The position numbers and the translations under genes are program-made. A DNA stretch of 64,000 nt from Qipengyuania marisflavi (GTDB taxonomy: Bacteria > Pseudomonadota > Alphaproteobacteria > Sphingomonadales > Sphingomonadaceae): assembly GCF_005884405.1 (NCBI RefSeq), contig NZ_VCAO01000001.1, positions 1 through 64,000 on the forward strand, read 5' to 3'. The notes below the pieces were generated by a model. That model was not told where the DNA came from. It made no database searches and was given only the letters and a program-made list of their open reading frames with translations. This document shows positions 17,706-26,115 of this stretch, piece by piece (within the stretch, counting starts at the first letter, position 1; every line of letters starts with the position of its first letter).

Positions 17706-18167
17706 ATGGCGCGAAACGCAAACGACAAATGGGAAGAACTATCGCGAGGAGTCGCAGCTTTCCTCGACCATGCCGTGGACGAAAGTGGCAAGTCCCGGCG
17801 GACGATTGCCGCACAGACGAATATCAACAAGGACGCGCTCCGACGCATCCTCGCCGGGACACGGTCAGCCACACTGCCAGAGGCGCTGGCCATCCTTGAC
17901 GCGAGCGGACACGCGCCGCGCACCTCCCTGATGCTGGCACTCGCGGGGTACTCGCAGCGTAGCGAGGATTGGCAGAATAGCGGCGTGCTGGAATTTCTTG
18001 AAACCTTCATAAGCGAGTTGCCGTCTGCTTTGGATCAGGCGCTGGGCGAGAGGCTGCTCGATGTGAGACCGCGCTGGGCAAAGGGGACCGCGCACCGCAC
18101 CGCCGGTCTCCTGTCGGATCACCTCGCGCAACTGGAGCGGCAGGATGAACAAAGCTTCGCTCTCTGA
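17706..18167 (+). CDS. Small helix-turn-helix regulator divergent from the tra operon
   Basis: A 153-residue protein whose residues about 28-60 read as an HTH (SRRTIAAQTNINKDALRRIL, then an AGTRSATLPEAL turn), similar in form to XRE-type repressors, followed by a helical C-terminal half of unknown fold. AGGA lies just upstream of ATG 17706. It is divergent from traA across a region with two repeated operator-like sites, so control of transfer is likely, but this is inference. Its 3' end overlaps the AlpA-like gene by 23 nt, indicating a two-gene unit. Confidence 0.72.
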   Translation: MARNANDKWEELSRGVAAFLDHAVDESGKSRRTIAAQTNINKDALRRILAGTRSATLPEALAILDASGHAPRTSLMLALAGYSQRSEDWQNSGVLEFLETFISELPSALDQALGERLLDVRPRWAKGTAHRTAGLLSDHLAQLERQDEQSFAL

Positions 18168-18435
18168 AATGACGACCGGTCTCGAAACGGACGCGGAAGC
18201 CGTTCCTGTCGAGCCAACGCCAGACCGGCTCATTCGTCTTCCCGAGGTCATGGCGCGCGTGGGCCTGCGCCGAACGGCAATCTATCAGCGGATGCGCGAA
18301 GGCCGTTTTCCAAAGTCGCGTTCGCTCGGTCCCCGTTGCACGGTTTGGGTCGAATCCGAGATCGATGACTGGATCGGTTCTGTTGTCGAACGCACCGACG
18401 AGATATGTCAGAACACGCCCCGAATTTCGAGATGA
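18145..18435 (+). CDS. AlpA-family DNA-binding protein
   Basis: A 96-residue protein with the AlpA/MerR-like winged-helix pattern: RLPEVMARVGLRRTAIYQRM, REGRFPKSRSLG and a closing VWVESEIDDWI. AlpA-type proteins are common on prophages and integrative elements, where they regulate integrase or excision genes and act as excisionase-like factors. It starts inside the end of the preceding HTH gene (23-nt overlap). Position between transfer and cargo genes suggests control of island mobility. Target genes cannot be seen in the window. Confidence 0.82.
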   Translation: MNKASLSEMTTGLETDAEAVPVEPTPDRLIRLPEVMARVGLRRTAIYQRMREGRFPKSRSLGPRCTVWVESEIDDWIGSVVERTDEICQNTPRISR

Positions 18436-18482
18436 TCATGTCTTGCGTCCCGTCACTGCTCCCATAAACGCCCTCTGTCCGG

Positions 18483-18869
18483 CTAGCCGGAAAGCACTTC
18501 GATTATCCGGCATTCGCCAACCGCTCCGTGCTGGCAGTCGTCGACCATATGGCGCAGTTCGGTTCGCAGTTTTCGCAAGTCACCAAGCTTCCGATCCACC
18601 TCGCGCAGGTGGAGGCTGGCAATAGAGTCCACGGCTTCGCACGATTGCGATGGATCATCCGCCAAAGAAAGCAATTGGCGCACCTCCGCCATGGTGAAGC
18701 CGAGGTCGCGTGCGCGGCGGATAAACCGCAATCTGGCCAATTCGGTCGGGCCATAGTCCCGGTAGTTGCCGGCGGTGCGTGGTGGTTCCTCCAGCAATCC
18801 GGTCCGTTCGTAGTAGCGGATGGTTTCGGCGGTCGTGCCGGTCTTCCGCGCCAGGGCACCAATCTTCAT
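18483..18869 (-). CDS. MerR-family heavy-metal regulator (CadR/PbrR-like)
   Basis: A 128-residue activator-repressor with the MerR HTH (MKIGALARKTGTTAETIRYYE), a dimerisation helix and three cysteines at 77, 112 and 120. This spacing matches the Cd/Pb/Zn-sensing CadR/PbrR group (C77, C112, C119 in CadR) and differs from CueR (C112, C120 without C77), so divalent soft metals are the likely inducers. The C-terminus is short and lacks the His-rich tail of some CadR proteins. The start at 18869 is set by the conserved first residues. It faces the metal-resistance run at 18952 onward across a classic MerR promoter. Confidence 0.9.
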   Translation of the reverse strand: MKIGALARKTGTTAETIRYYERTGLLEEPPRTAGNYRDYGPTELARLRFIRRARDLGFTMAEVRQLLSLADDPSQSCEAVDSIASLHLREVDRKLGDLRKLRTELRHMVDDCQHGAVGECRIIEVLSG

Positions 18870-18885
18870 GGGTTTCTCGCAATGC

Positions 18886-18916
18886 TTGACCTTGTAGCCA
18901 CTACAAGGTGCATAAG
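18886..18916 (+). promoter_or_regulatory. MerR-type promoter and operator for the czc/cus run
   Basis: A -35 TTGACC (18886-18891) and a -10-like CATAAG (18911-18916) are separated by 19 bp. The spacer holds a perfect palindrome with 9-bp arms ACCTTGTAG and CTACAAGGT around CCA (18889-18909). Over-long spacers with a central dyad are the hallmark of promoters activated by MerR-family metal sensors. It reads rightward into DUF3703 and beyond. Confidence 0.88.
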
Positions 18917-18951
18917 ACAATTCGAGGATGCAAGCAGAACGGTAAAATCCT

Positions 18952-19314
18952 GTGGCAAAGAAGGACATTATTGAACTTATCGAAGCTGAGCGGCGCGTTT
19001 TCCGTACCGCCAGGCAGTCTGGTGACCGGGCTTTGGCTTGGACCGCGCTCGAGCGAGAACATATTCTGGGCCAGGGCTTCTTCGGGCCGCACCTTCGTTC
19101 ACATATGACGATGCTGGGCTATGCGGTTGAAACCCGCGATGGCCGGGAAGTTCTGGGGCAGGTCATACGTCTTTCGCTCGCTCCCCTTGGCAATCTCACC
19201 GGACGGCTTCCTTGGGGGAGTACCGGACGCGCAAACGTGAGCGCGTTCGCGCCAATGCCATACCCGGACGACCTCTCAGAGGTTCTTACGATCTCTTCTG
19301 GCGAAGCTCGCTAG
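18952..19314 (+). CDS. DUF3703 family protein
   Basis: A 120-residue soluble protein with the DUF3703 pattern: WTALEREHILGQGFFGPHLRSH, MLGYAVETRDGREVLGQVIRL and a GRANVSAFAPMPYPDDL end. The family is frequently found beside MerR regulators and heavy-metal efflux genes; its biochemical role is not known. Conserved His residues (in REHILGQ and HLRSH) could bind metal, which is inference. The start is GTG at 18952 with only a weak ribosome site. It is the first gene after the MerR promoter. Confidence 0.8.
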   Translation: MAKKDIIELIEAERRVFRTARQSGDRALAWTALEREHILGQGFFGPHLRSHMTMLGYAVETRDGREVLGQVIRLSLAPLGNLTGRLPWGSTGRANVSAFAPMPYPDDLSEVLTISSGEAR

Positions 19315-19322
19315 CTCGCGCC

Positions 19323-19967
19323 ATGGCAATTCTCTCCAACGAACAGGTTGAACGCCTCTACGACAAGAACGCGGGAATCTATGACCGATTGGTCTCGGGG
19401 TTTCGGTGGGCCGGTCTTGGTCGCTGGCGACGCGATCTGGTTAACCGGCTTGAACTCAACGCCGGCGACCATGTGGTGGATCTGTGTGCTGGCACCGGCG
19501 CAAACCTCGCGTTTCTGCTTGAGAGAGTAGGACCAAGCGGCAAGGTGACGCTGGTCGACCTTTCGCAAGGCATGCTCGACCAAGCCCGTCGACGAGCGAA
19601 GCGCCTGCGAGCAAGTAATGTCGAATTTGTGCAGTCAGACGTAGCCGCCTTCCGCTTTCCGAGCGAGACTAGCGCAGTCATCAGCACCTTTGGACTGGAA
19701 ATGCCACCTGACTACGCCGCGATCATCGAGCGCGCCTCGGCTGCTCTCCCGACGGGTGGCCGGATGGCCCTGCTTGGCCTGAAGCACCCCGAGCGCTGGC
19801 CGCGATGGCTGATTGAAATCGGCATATTGCTGACCAAACCGTTCGGTGTGGCGCGGGAATATGAAGAGTTCCGCCCTTGGCTTCCAGCACGCCAGTTTCT
19901 GCGTGAAGTTCATTTCCGCGAGTTTCTAGCCGGTTGTGCGTATGAATTCGTCGGTGCCAAATCGTGA
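19323..19967 (+). CDS. SAM-dependent methyltransferase (UbiE-like class I)
   Basis: A 214-residue enzyme with motif I VVDLCAGTGANL, an acidic loop after VTLVDLS, and post-motifs ISTFGLEMPPDYAAII and GGRMALLGLKHPE, like UbiE/COQ5-type methyltransferases. The substrate is unknown. The start at 19323 begins a typical NEQVERLYDKNAGIYD opening; the frame is open further upstream but overlaps DUF3703. It lies 8 bp after DUF3703 and overlaps the next gene by a few bases, so it belongs to the metal-induced unit. Such genes are sometimes seen in metal islands, but I know of no defined role. Confidence 0.82.
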   Translation: MAILSNEQVERLYDKNAGIYDRLVSGFRWAGLGRWRRDLVNRLELNAGDHVVDLCAGTGANLAFLLERVGPSGKVTLVDLSQGMLDQARRRAKRLRASNVEFVQSDVAAFRFPSETSAVISTFGLEMPPDYAAIIERASAALPTGGRMALLGLKHPERWPRWLIEIGILLTKPFGVAREYEEFRPWLPARQFLREVHFREFLAGCAYEFVGAKS

Positions 19968-19969
19968 TC

Positions 19970-20383
19970 ATGAAAAGACAAGCGCTCAGACAGCCGTGGT
20001 TGCGCGAGCTTTGCAAGGCTCCTAAAGGGTTGAGTAACGTGCCGCGTTTTGTGTTGCCCTTCCTTGCGATCATCGCCATTCTTTTCGGTAGTGTCCTATC
20101 GTTACCTGACGCGCATGCTTCAGAAGGCGAAAGCTTCGTTCATGCGGCCGATCACGTTTATGCGCATGGGGCTGACCACTTCGATAGGAATGATCCCGAG
20201 CCGGACCATGATGGTCAGGATCATTCGGCAACGCATCATCACAATTGCAGCTTCGGTCTCGCCGATAGTGGAGTGTTCCTGGGGTCGCCCTTTGCGCGCA
20301 CGAATAGCCTGAAGGGTCTGCTTGCGACTTCGATGCTCACCTCGCGCGCGCCGCCGGTTCTGATCCAACCTCCCAAAGCCTGA
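19970..20383 (+). CDS. His-rich exported or membrane-anchored small protein
   Basis: A 137-residue protein with a hydrophobic segment at about 28-48 ending SLPDAHAS, followed by a His/Asp-rich stretch (HAADHVYAHGADHF ... HDGQDHSATHHHNCSFG) suited to binding metal in the periplasm. Small proteins of this kind, including CzcI-like ones, often precede czcCBA. A GTG at 19964 is an alternative start overlapping the methyltransferase stop. It lies 62 bp before czcC. The family is not identified; the metal-binding role is inferred from composition and context. Confidence 0.68.
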   Translation: MKRQALRQPWLRELCKAPKGLSNVPRFVLPFLAIIAILFGSVLSLPDAHASEGESFVHAADHVYAHGADHFDRNDPEPDHDGQDHSATHHHNCSFGLADSGVFLGSPFARTNSLKGLLATSMLTSRAPPVLIQPPKA

Positions 20384-20445
20384 CAGCAAATCATGTGCGA
20401 GTGCGCCTGCGCGCGCTCGATTGGTTTCAGTCAGGAGATACAATA

Positions 20446-21684
20446 ATGCGGTGCTTTGCACTGGCCGCGGCCTTGATTGCCGTGTCCACGGGTTCGCCAG
20501 TATTGGCACAGGAAACAGTTACACTCGAGGAAGCGCTCGCTCGAGCGGGCGTCGGCATTGAAGGGGAAGATGACCCTTCCAGCAATCCACGGGTTTACGG
20601 CCCTCAGGCGGAGGCCGAAGCCGCGCGTGCGGCTATCGACCAAGCACGCCTCCGACCCAATCCCGAGCTATCGCTTGAGGCCGAGAACATCGCGGGCTCC
20701 GGCGCTTTCTCCGGGCTGCGATCGACCGAATATACCCTAGCGATCGGTCAGCCGCTCGAACTCGGCGGCAAGCGAAGCGCACGCATCGCGAGCGCACGCG
20801 CATCGTCCGATTTCGCCGGCTTGCAGAGCGAATTTGCCTTGTCGCAACTCGCTTTGGGGGTGCGCGAGCGTTATGTGCAGGCCGTCGCCGCAGGCCAGCG
20901 CCTCGTTCTCGCGCGGGAAATCGTCGAGCGAAACCGTGAACTGACGCGGATCGCCAACGTGCTTGTAGAGGTCGGGCGGGAGCCGCCTCTTCGAGCTATG
21001 CGTGCACAAGCTACGCTTGCCGAGGCGGAGGCCGAATTGCAGGCTGCACAAGCAGACGATTTAGCAGCACGTCAGGCGCTCGCGGCTCTCTGGGTATCCG
21101 GACAGCCCAATCCCGCAGTATCGAACGTCTTTCCTGACTTATCGCCGCCCCTTGCGCCGCCGGTTTCCGAAGATCCGTTGCAACTGCGCATTGCGGGCGC
21201 TCGAACCACCTTTGCTGAAGCCGAAATTGCGCGTGAGCGCTCGCTTGGCGTTCCCGACCCAACGCTGTCGGCAGGTGTGCGCCGTTTTGAGGAAAGCAGC
21301 GATCAAGCGTTCATCGTCGGGATTTCCATTCCGCTTCCCTTTCGCAACCGCAACCAGGGCAACATCGCAGCCGCCGAGGCGCAATACCGCGCGGCAAGCG
21401 CGAGCGAGGCGATAGCCGAGGCGGACTACCGCGTGGAGTTCGAGCGGACGCGAACGCTTTATCTGGCCACCGAAACGCGTGTGGAGACCCTCTCCAGCGC
21501 ATCCCTGCCGCAGGCTGAGGAAGCGCTCAGGCTCGTCGAAATCGGCTACCGCAATGGCAGATTTCCGCTGATCGAAGTTCTGGCGGCTGCCGAAGCGCGC
21601 GACGCCATTCGTGAAAATCTGATTCAGGCAGAAGAGACCCGCGGCCTGCTCGCGGCGCGGCTCATCTGGCTCACCACACAGTGA
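20446..21684 (+). CDS. czcC: CzcC-like outer-membrane efflux protein
   Basis: A 412-residue TolC-family protein with a signal peptide (ending SPVLAQE) and two repeated coiled-coil arms, each ending with family motifs such as RLRPNPELSLEAENI-type text near residues 65-85 and GYRNGRFPLIEVLAA near 370. It forms the outer-membrane channel of a tripartite cation efflux pump with CzcB and CzcA. The start at 20446 follows from the signal peptide. The stop overlaps the region of the czcB start, consistent with one transcript. Confidence 0.9.
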   Translation: MRCFALAAALIAVSTGSPVLAQETVTLEEALARAGVGIEGEDDPSSNPRVYGPQAEAEAARAAIDQARLRPNPELSLEAENIAGSGAFSGLRSTEYTLAIGQPLELGGKRSARIASARASSDFAGLQSEFALSQLALGVRERYVQAVAAGQRLVLAREIVERNRELTRIANVLVEVGREPPLRAMRAQATLAEAEAELQAAQADDLAARQALAALWVSGQPNPAVSNVFPDLSPPLAPPVSEDPLQLRIAGARTTFAEAEIARERSLGVPDPTLSAGVRRFEESSDQAFIVGISIPLPFRNRNQGNIAAAEAQYRAASASEAIAEADYRVEFERTRTLYLATETRVETLSSASLPQAEEALRLVEIGYRNGRFPLIEVLAAAEARDAIRENLIQAEETRGLLAARLIWLTTQ

Positions 21685-21695
21685 GGCCCATTTCC

Positions 21696-22847
21696 ATGAA
21701 ACGTAGCCATTTGATCGCCGTAATCGGTGTCCTGATCTTGCTGGCCGCCTTGGCCTGGGTCTTCTGGCCCGCTGACTCAAACGGGCCCGACCAGCAAGCG
21801 GAACAAGGTGAAAAGAGCGAAGTCCCCGAAGGCGTTCTGCTGATCGACGCGAAGCAGATCGCAGCTTCGTCGATAGAAATCGAAGCTGTCCAATTCGGCG
21901 CAGCAACGGAGCTTGTATTCCCAGCGACCGTCGCCGCGGCGCCGAATGCCAGCGCACGGATCGATGCGCGTGCATCCGGTGTGGTGAGGAGCGTGAACAA
22001 GATGCTGGGCGATTATGTCAGGCAGGGGGAGGCGATCGCGCGGATCGAGAGCGCTGATGCTGCCGGACTGGCTGCGCAGGTCGCTACCGCGCGTGCGCGG
22101 GTCAATGAACTGTCTGCGCTCTACGACCGCGAAAAGCGGCTGTTCGAGGCCAATGTGACGGCCCGGCAGGATCTCGAAGCGGCGCAGGCCAATCTGCAAG
22201 TGGCAAGATCGGAGCTGTCACGCGCACAAGCTGCATCCGCCGCTGCTGGTGTCAGCGGGGATGGACGTTCGCTGGCCGTGACGAGTCCGATTTCAGGGCA
22301 GATCACCAGCGCGCCGATCGTGCTTGGCTCCTACGTCTCCGCCGGTGAAGAGATGTTCCAGATCGTGAACGCGAGCGGCTTGCAAGTGCAGGTTGCTCTG
22401 CCCGCCAGTGATGCTGCGAGAATTAGGCCCGGCGACGAGGCAACGCTGGAATTCGGAGAGGAGCGGGAGATCGGCGGACGTGTGCGCTCGATAACCCCCG
22501 CGCTCGATCCGGAAAGCCGCAGCGCAACCGCAGTTATTTCGCTCGCTGGAGCGGTCCCCGGATTGCAGCCAGGCGCATTCTTGCAGGCGCGCATCCGGCC
22601 CTCAGGTGAAACCGATGCGACCTTGATCTCGGTGCCTGAATCCGCAGTTCAGATGGTCGAAGGCCGTGAAGTGGTGTTCGTTCGCACGCGTACCGGCTTT
22701 CGGGCGATGCCTGTCGTGACGGGATCGCGCTCGGGAGGGCGCATCGTGATCGAGTCCGGATTGCAGAATGGCCAGCGGATCGCGACCGAAAACGCCTTCC
22801 TGCTCAAAGCCGAACTCGGAAAAGAGGAGGCCGAACATGGACATTGA
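21696..22847 (+). CDS. czcB: CzcB-like periplasmic membrane-fusion protein
   Basis: A 383-residue adaptor with an N-terminal membrane anchor (LIAVIGVLILLAALAWVF), a lipoyl-like half motif (SGVVRSVNKMLGDYVRQGE), an alpha-hairpin (about 115-175, ARARVNELSALYDREKRL), and beta-barrel domains (ITSAPIVLGSYVSAGEEMFQI). It links CzcA to CzcC. GTG at 21681 is an alternative start five codons upstream that overlaps the czcC stop. The gene ends 11 nt inside czcA. Confidence 0.9.
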   Translation: MKRSHLIAVIGVLILLAALAWVFWPADSNGPDQQAEQGEKSEVPEGVLLIDAKQIAASSIEIEAVQFGAATELVFPATVAAAPNASARIDARASGVVRSVNKMLGDYVRQGEAIARIESADAAGLAAQVATARARVNELSALYDREKRLFEANVTARQDLEAAQANLQVARSELSRAQAASAAAGVSGDGRSLAVTSPISGQITSAPIVLGSYVSAGEEMFQIVNASGLQVQVALPASDAARIRPGDEATLEFGEEREIGGRVRSITPALDPESRSATAVISLAGAVPGLQPGAFLQARIRPSGETDATLISVPESAVQMVEGREVVFVRTRTGFRAMPVVTGSRSGGRIVIESGLQNGQRIATENAFLLKAELGKEEAEHGH

Positions 22848-25800
22848 TCGGTCTGAAAGCGGCTTCGAGGAGGAGCGCAGCAGCCATGATGGCGTGATTG
22901 GCAGCGTCCTAGACTGGTCTGTTCGAAACCGCTGGGCGGTCGTGGTTCTGGCCCTCTGCGTAGCGATTTGGGGGGCTTTCAATCTCGCCCGATTGCCCAT
23001 CGATGCGGTGCCGGACATCACCAATGTTCAGGTGCAGATCAACACCGAGGCACCGGCGCTCTCGCCCTCGCAGATCGAAACGCAGGTAACCTTCCCTGTC
23101 GAAACCGGCATGGCCGGAATCGAGGGACTGGAGATGACCCGCTCGATCTCGCGCAATGGCTTTAGCCAGGTCACGGCGATCTTTGAGGAAGGCACGGATA
23201 TCTATTTCGCGCGATCGCAGGTGGAGGAACGGCTCGCCACGCTCGCCTCTTCGCTTCCTGCAGGCGCGGAGCCGTCGATGGGTCCGATTGCGACCGGTCT
23301 CGGCGAGGTGTTGATGTATACCATCGAGTTTGAGCATCCGGGCGGAACCGATGCGCCCAAGGGTGGTGCTGTTGGCTGGCAGAATGACGGCAGCTTTGTC
23401 ACGGACCGGGGCGAGCGATTGGACACGGCGGTGGCGAGAGCCGCCTATCTGCGTACGGTACAGGATTGGGTCGTCGCGCCGCTGATGCGTTCGGCCAACG
23501 GCGTGGCGGGCGTAGACTCGATCGGTGGCTTTGAGAAGCAGTACTTGGTGCAGCCAGACCCCGACCGCCTCAACGGCTACGGCGTTTCGCTCGACCAGCT
23601 GATTACCGCGCTGGAAGCGGCGAACCAGGCCGAAGGCGCCAACTTTGTCGAACGGGCTGGCGAAGCTCTTCTTGCACGGGTCGATTCCCGGCTGAATTCC
23701 GTAGAAGACATTGCGCAGGCAGTGGTGGCAACGCGCGAAGGTGTGCCGATCCGCGTCGGCGACGTGGCAACGGTCGAAATTGGCGGCGATCTCCGCACAG
23801 GTGCAGCCTCGCTGAATGGCGAGGAAGCCGTCGTCGGTACTGTGCTGATGCGCGCAGGCGAAAACAGCCGCACCGTAGCTGCGGGTGCTGCCGACAGGCT
23901 CGACGAGGTACGGTCGTCGCTTCCAGCAGGAGTTGAGGCGGAGATCGTCTACAACCGTTCGACACTCGTCGATGCGACCATCGTGACGGTACGCAACAAC
24001 CTTGTCGAGGGCGCGCTGCTCGTCATTGTCGTTTTGTTCCTGCTGCTTGGAAACATCCGCGCCGCCATCATTGCAGCTCTGGTCATCCCTTTGTCGATGC
24101 TGATGGCAGCTATTGGCATGAACCGGCTTGGCGTATCTGGCAACCTGATGAGTCTTGGTGCGCTTGATTTCGGCCTGATTGTCGATGGCGCTGTCATCAT
24201 CGTCGAAAACAGCATCGCGCGCCTCGCCGCAAGGCAGGAGCACGAGGGACGTTTGCTCACACTGCGCGAACGCCTTGCCGAGACGCGGGCAGCGGCGCAT
24301 GAGATGATCAAGCCAACGGTGTATGGCCAGGCGATCATCTTTCTGGTTTTTGCGCCGCTCCTCACCTTCACCGGGGTTGAGGGCAAGACATTTTCGCCCA
24401 TGGCCATCACGGTGATGCTGGCACTTGCCTCAGCATTCATACTCTCGCTTACTTTCGTCCCAGCGATGATCGCTCTCTTGCTGAACAAGAAAATCAACGA
24501 GCAGGAAGCAAAGCCCATCCGATTGGCGAAAGAGCGCTATGGTCCGCTGCTGCGCAGAGCGCTTGCCCGTCCATGGCCTGTCATCGGTACCGGAGTCGGC
24601 GTGTTCGCGCTCGCGGCGCTTGTCTTCAGCTTCATCGGCAGCGAATTTACACCGCAGCTCGACGAGCGTGATCTGGCTGTCCAGTCATTGCGTATTCCTT
24701 CCACCCCACTGGAGCAGTCGCTTACAATGCAGCGCCAGGTCGAAGCGCGATTGAAGCAATTCCCGCAGGTTGAGCTGGTATTCTCGCGCACCGGCACGGC
24801 AGAGGTCGCGACCGACCCTATGCCGCCGAACATCTCGGATGCCTATGTTATCCTCAAACCGCGCGAAGAATGGCCGGACCCCTCGCTGTCTAAGGATCAG
24901 CTTGTAAGCGAGATGGAAGAGGCGCTCGGTAATCTCGTTGGTAATCTCTACGAATTCAGCCAGCCCATCGAGCTGCGCTTCAACGAGCTCATCGCAGGCG
25001 TTCGCGGCGATGTCGCGGTCAAACTCTACGGGGATGATCTTACGGCTATGACTGCGGCTGCAAACCAGGTCGCGGTCGTGCTCCGCGGTGTCGAGGGCGC
25101 GGCCGATGTGAAGGTCCAGCAGGTTTCGGGTTTTCCGACGCTCGATATAGCCTTCGATAGGCCAACGATTGCGCGCTACGGCCTCACGGTCGAAGACGTG
25201 GCGCAGTCCGTTGCCATAGCGCTTGGAGGTCGAAACGCAGGGCTGGTGTTCGAAGGCGATCGACGTTTCGATGTCGTGGTCAGGCTATCGGATGCAAATC
25301 GCAATGACTTCGACCAGCTCGGATCATTGCCGATCGTGCTTCCCAATGGAGGAACCGTGCCGTTGCGCGCAGTGGCAAAGTTTCAGGTGATTGATGGCTT
25401 GGCCGAGGTCCGGCGCGAGCAGGGTCGCCGGCTGGTGATCGTATCCGCCAACGTGCGCGAGCGCGATCTTGGGTCATTCGTCGAACAGGCGCAATCCGAG
25501 GTCGCTGCAGGCGTTGATTTGCCTTCCGCATCGTTCATCGAATGGGGCGGTCAGTACCAGAACCTGCAACAGGCTCAGCAGCGTCTGCTGATCGTGGTTC
25601 CGCTCGCCTTCGGCGTCATCTTGTTGCTCCTGTATTTGGCGGTCGGCGGTTGGGTCCCTGCGCTGGCGGTGTTCAGCGCAATCCCCATGGCACTGGCTGG
25701 CGGGGTCTTTTTCCTGGCTATGCGCGGCATGCCTTTTTCCATCTCGGCAGCGGTGGGGTTCATTGCTCTCTCCGGAGTTGCGACGCTGAACGGCCTCGTC

Positions 25801-26115
25801 ATGATCACAGCGATCAAGCAGCGTCTCGAACAAGGCTTGGAACTGGGCGACGCGATCATCGAGGGCGCGATCGCACGGCTGCGGCCAGTGTTGATGACAG
25901 CGCTTGTCGCATCGCTCGGCTTTGTTCCGATGGCGCTTGCGACGGGAACCGGGGCCGAAGTGCAACGTCCATTGGCTACGGTTGTCATTGGCGGGTTGAT
26001 CACCGCCACCGCGCTCACCCTGTTCGTATTGCCAGCCATTGTAAGCCTGATCTTCGCGAGAAAACCGCGCGCGACCCAGGTTGAGACATCAGCAGCAGCG
26101 AGGAGCGACAGCTAG
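22837..26115 (+). CDS. czcA: CzcA-like RND heavy-metal efflux transporter (HME1 type)
   Basis: A 1092-residue inner-membrane proton antiporter with 12 predicted membrane segments and two large periplasmic loops. The fourth membrane helix carries DFGLIVDGAVIIVEN, the HME1 signature (DFG-x3-DGA-x4-EN) associated with Co/Zn/Cd export. The first loop has an unusual insertion around residues 165-200 (EHPGGTDAPKGGAVGWQNDG). The start at 22837 is preferred over 22768 because the latter lies deep within czcB. It overlaps the P-type ATPase start by one base. Confidence 0.94.
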   Translation: MDIDRSESGFEEERSSHDGVIGSVLDWSVRNRWAVVVLALCVAIWGAFNLARLPIDAVPDITNVQVQINTEAPALSPSQIETQVTFPVETGMAGIEGLEMTRSISRNGFSQVTAIFEEGTDIYFARSQVEERLATLASSLPAGAEPSMGPIATGLGEVLMYTIEFEHPGGTDAPKGGAVGWQNDGSFVTDRGERLDTAVARAAYLRTVQDWVVAPLMRSANGVAGVDSIGGFEKQYLVQPDPDRLNGYGVSLDQLITALEAANQAEGANFVERAGEALLARVDSRLNSVEDIAQAVVATREGVPIRVGDVATVEIGGDLRTGAASLNGEEAVVGTVLMRAGENSRTVAAGAADRLDEVRSSLPAGVEAEIVYNRSTLVDATIVTVRNNLVEGALLVIVVLFLLLGNIRAAIIAALVIPLSMLMAAIGMNRLGVSGNLMSLGALDFGLIVDGAVIIVENSIARLAARQEHEGRLLTLRERLAETRAAAHEMIKPTVYGQAIIFLVFAPLLTFTGVEGKTFSPMAITVMLALASAFILSLTFVPAMIALLLNKKINEQEAKPIRLAKERYGPLLRRALARPWPVIGTGVGVFALAALVFSFIGSEFTPQLDERDLAVQSLRIPSTPLEQSLTMQRQVEARLKQFPQVELVFSRTGTAEVATDPMPPNISDAYVILKPREEWPDPSLSKDQLVSEMEEALGNLVGNLYEFSQPIELRFNELIAGVRGDVAVKLYGDDLTAMTAAANQVAVVLRGVEGAADVKVQQVSGFPTLDIAFDRPTIARYGLTVEDVAQSVAIALGGRNAGLVFEGDRRFDVVVRLSDANRNDFDQLGSLPIVLPNGGTVPLRAVAKFQVIDGLAEVRREQGRRLVIVSANVRERDLGSFVEQAQSEVAAGVDLPSASFIEWGGQYQNLQQAQQRLLIVVPLAFGVILLLLYLAVGGWVPALAVFSAIPMALAGGVFFLAMRGMPFSISAAVGFIALSGVATLNGLVMITAIKQRLEQGLELGDAIIEGAIARLRPVLMTALVASLGFVPMALATGTGAEVQRPLATVVIGGLITATALTLFVLPAIVSLIFARKPRATQVETSAAARSDS

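Noticed and set aside
23941-23968. TTGAGGC-N16-CGTT inside czcA
   Set aside because: Both elements deviate from the motif and the site is deep in a coding region with no gene start after it.
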